Of a stretch of 64,000 nt of DNA, positions 60,574 to 64,000 are shown in pieces (the first letter of the stretch is position 1; the number at the start of each line of letters is the position of its first letter). A model generated the notes under the pieces. That model saw only the letters and a program-made list of their open reading frames with translations, was not told the DNA's origin and did no database searches. The stretch spans positions 62,001-126,000 of the forward strand of contig JADJMW010000009.1 of NCBI GenBank assembly GCA_016709385.1, read 5' to 3'. A program made the position numbers and the translations under genes. The stretch comes from Candidatus Rubrivivax defluviihabitans. GTDB taxonomy: Bacteria; Pseudomonadota; Gammaproteobacteria; Burkholderiales; Burkholderiaceae_C.

Positions 60574-64000
<3,427 letters not shown>

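Overview
This window comes from a high-GC (about 70%) betaproteobacterium. The gene families point to Burkholderiales of the Rubrivivax/Leptothrix/Rhodoferax type: PhaC class I, the hupDFGHIJK-hypABFCDEX accessory set, the NifJ/DHOD-like/ferredoxin trio, and a G/C hairpin repeat of a kind I recall from Comamonadaceae-like genomes. The genus is inferred, not proven. No rRNA, tRNA, CRISPR array, IS element or prophage was recognised. The content is overwhelmingly low-potential electron transfer, with about 41 c-type heme sites predicted across the cytochromes.

Layout, left to right. (1) 1-7.2 kb: the 3' end of a kinase gene, a small secreted CxxHC protein and a cusCBA Cu(I)/Ag(I) efflux operon whose adaptor carries a C-terminal CusF domain. 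(2) 7.3-10.6 kb: phaC and a PaaK-like adenylate-forming enzyme. (3) 10.6-18.7 kb, minus strand: an NfnA-like and a GltD/NfnB-like flavoprotein, 2-oxoacid:ferredoxin oxidoreductase alpha and beta, an unfamiliar 736-residue protein ending in a ferredoxin on an Ala/Pro linker, and an SHP-like cytochrome. (4) 19.1-25.7 kb, plus strand: an MtrC/OmcA-type decaheme lipoprotein, a ComEA-like protein, an MtrA/DmsE decaheme cytochrome and an MtrB/PioB porin, i.e. an extracellular electron transfer conduit. (5) 25.7-31 kb: HemG flavodoxin, membrane HdrD-like protein, an SDR-DUF2867 protein, two tandem small cytochromes c and a Lys/Ala-rich peptide. (6) 31.1-39.6 kb: a TPR protein, a split YeeE/YedE transporter, a Psr/Phs-type molybdoenzyme (catalytic, Fe-S and NrfD subunits) and a heme-plus-three-rhodanese protein, probably for sulfur compound respiration. 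(7) 39.6-55.8 kb, minus strand: a long hydrogenase maturation cluster (hupDFGHIJK hypABFCD, then hypE hypX) interrupted between hypD and hypE by an 11-heme/cytochrome b fusion and a six-heme NapC-like protein. No hydrogenase structural gene is present. (8) 56-59.2 kb: a TRAP transporter (dctPQM). (9) 59.2-64 kb, minus strand: NifJ (5' end outside the window), a DHOD-like protein and a 2[4Fe-4S] ferredoxin.

Working model (inference). Reduced ferredoxin from the 2-oxoacid oxidoreductases is exchanged with NAD(P)H through the Nfn-like pair. Quinol, fed by hydrogenase and other dehydrogenases, is oxidised by the cytochrome b/multiheme and NapC-like proteins. Small periplasmic cytochromes then pass electrons to MtrA-MtrB-MtrC and out of the cell, or to the Psr-type enzyme. 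FNR-like boxes (TTGAT-N4-ATCAA, exact or degenerate) lie ahead of the NfnA-Kor operon, the MtrC gene, phaC and the YeeE-Psr operon, which suggests shared anaerobic control.
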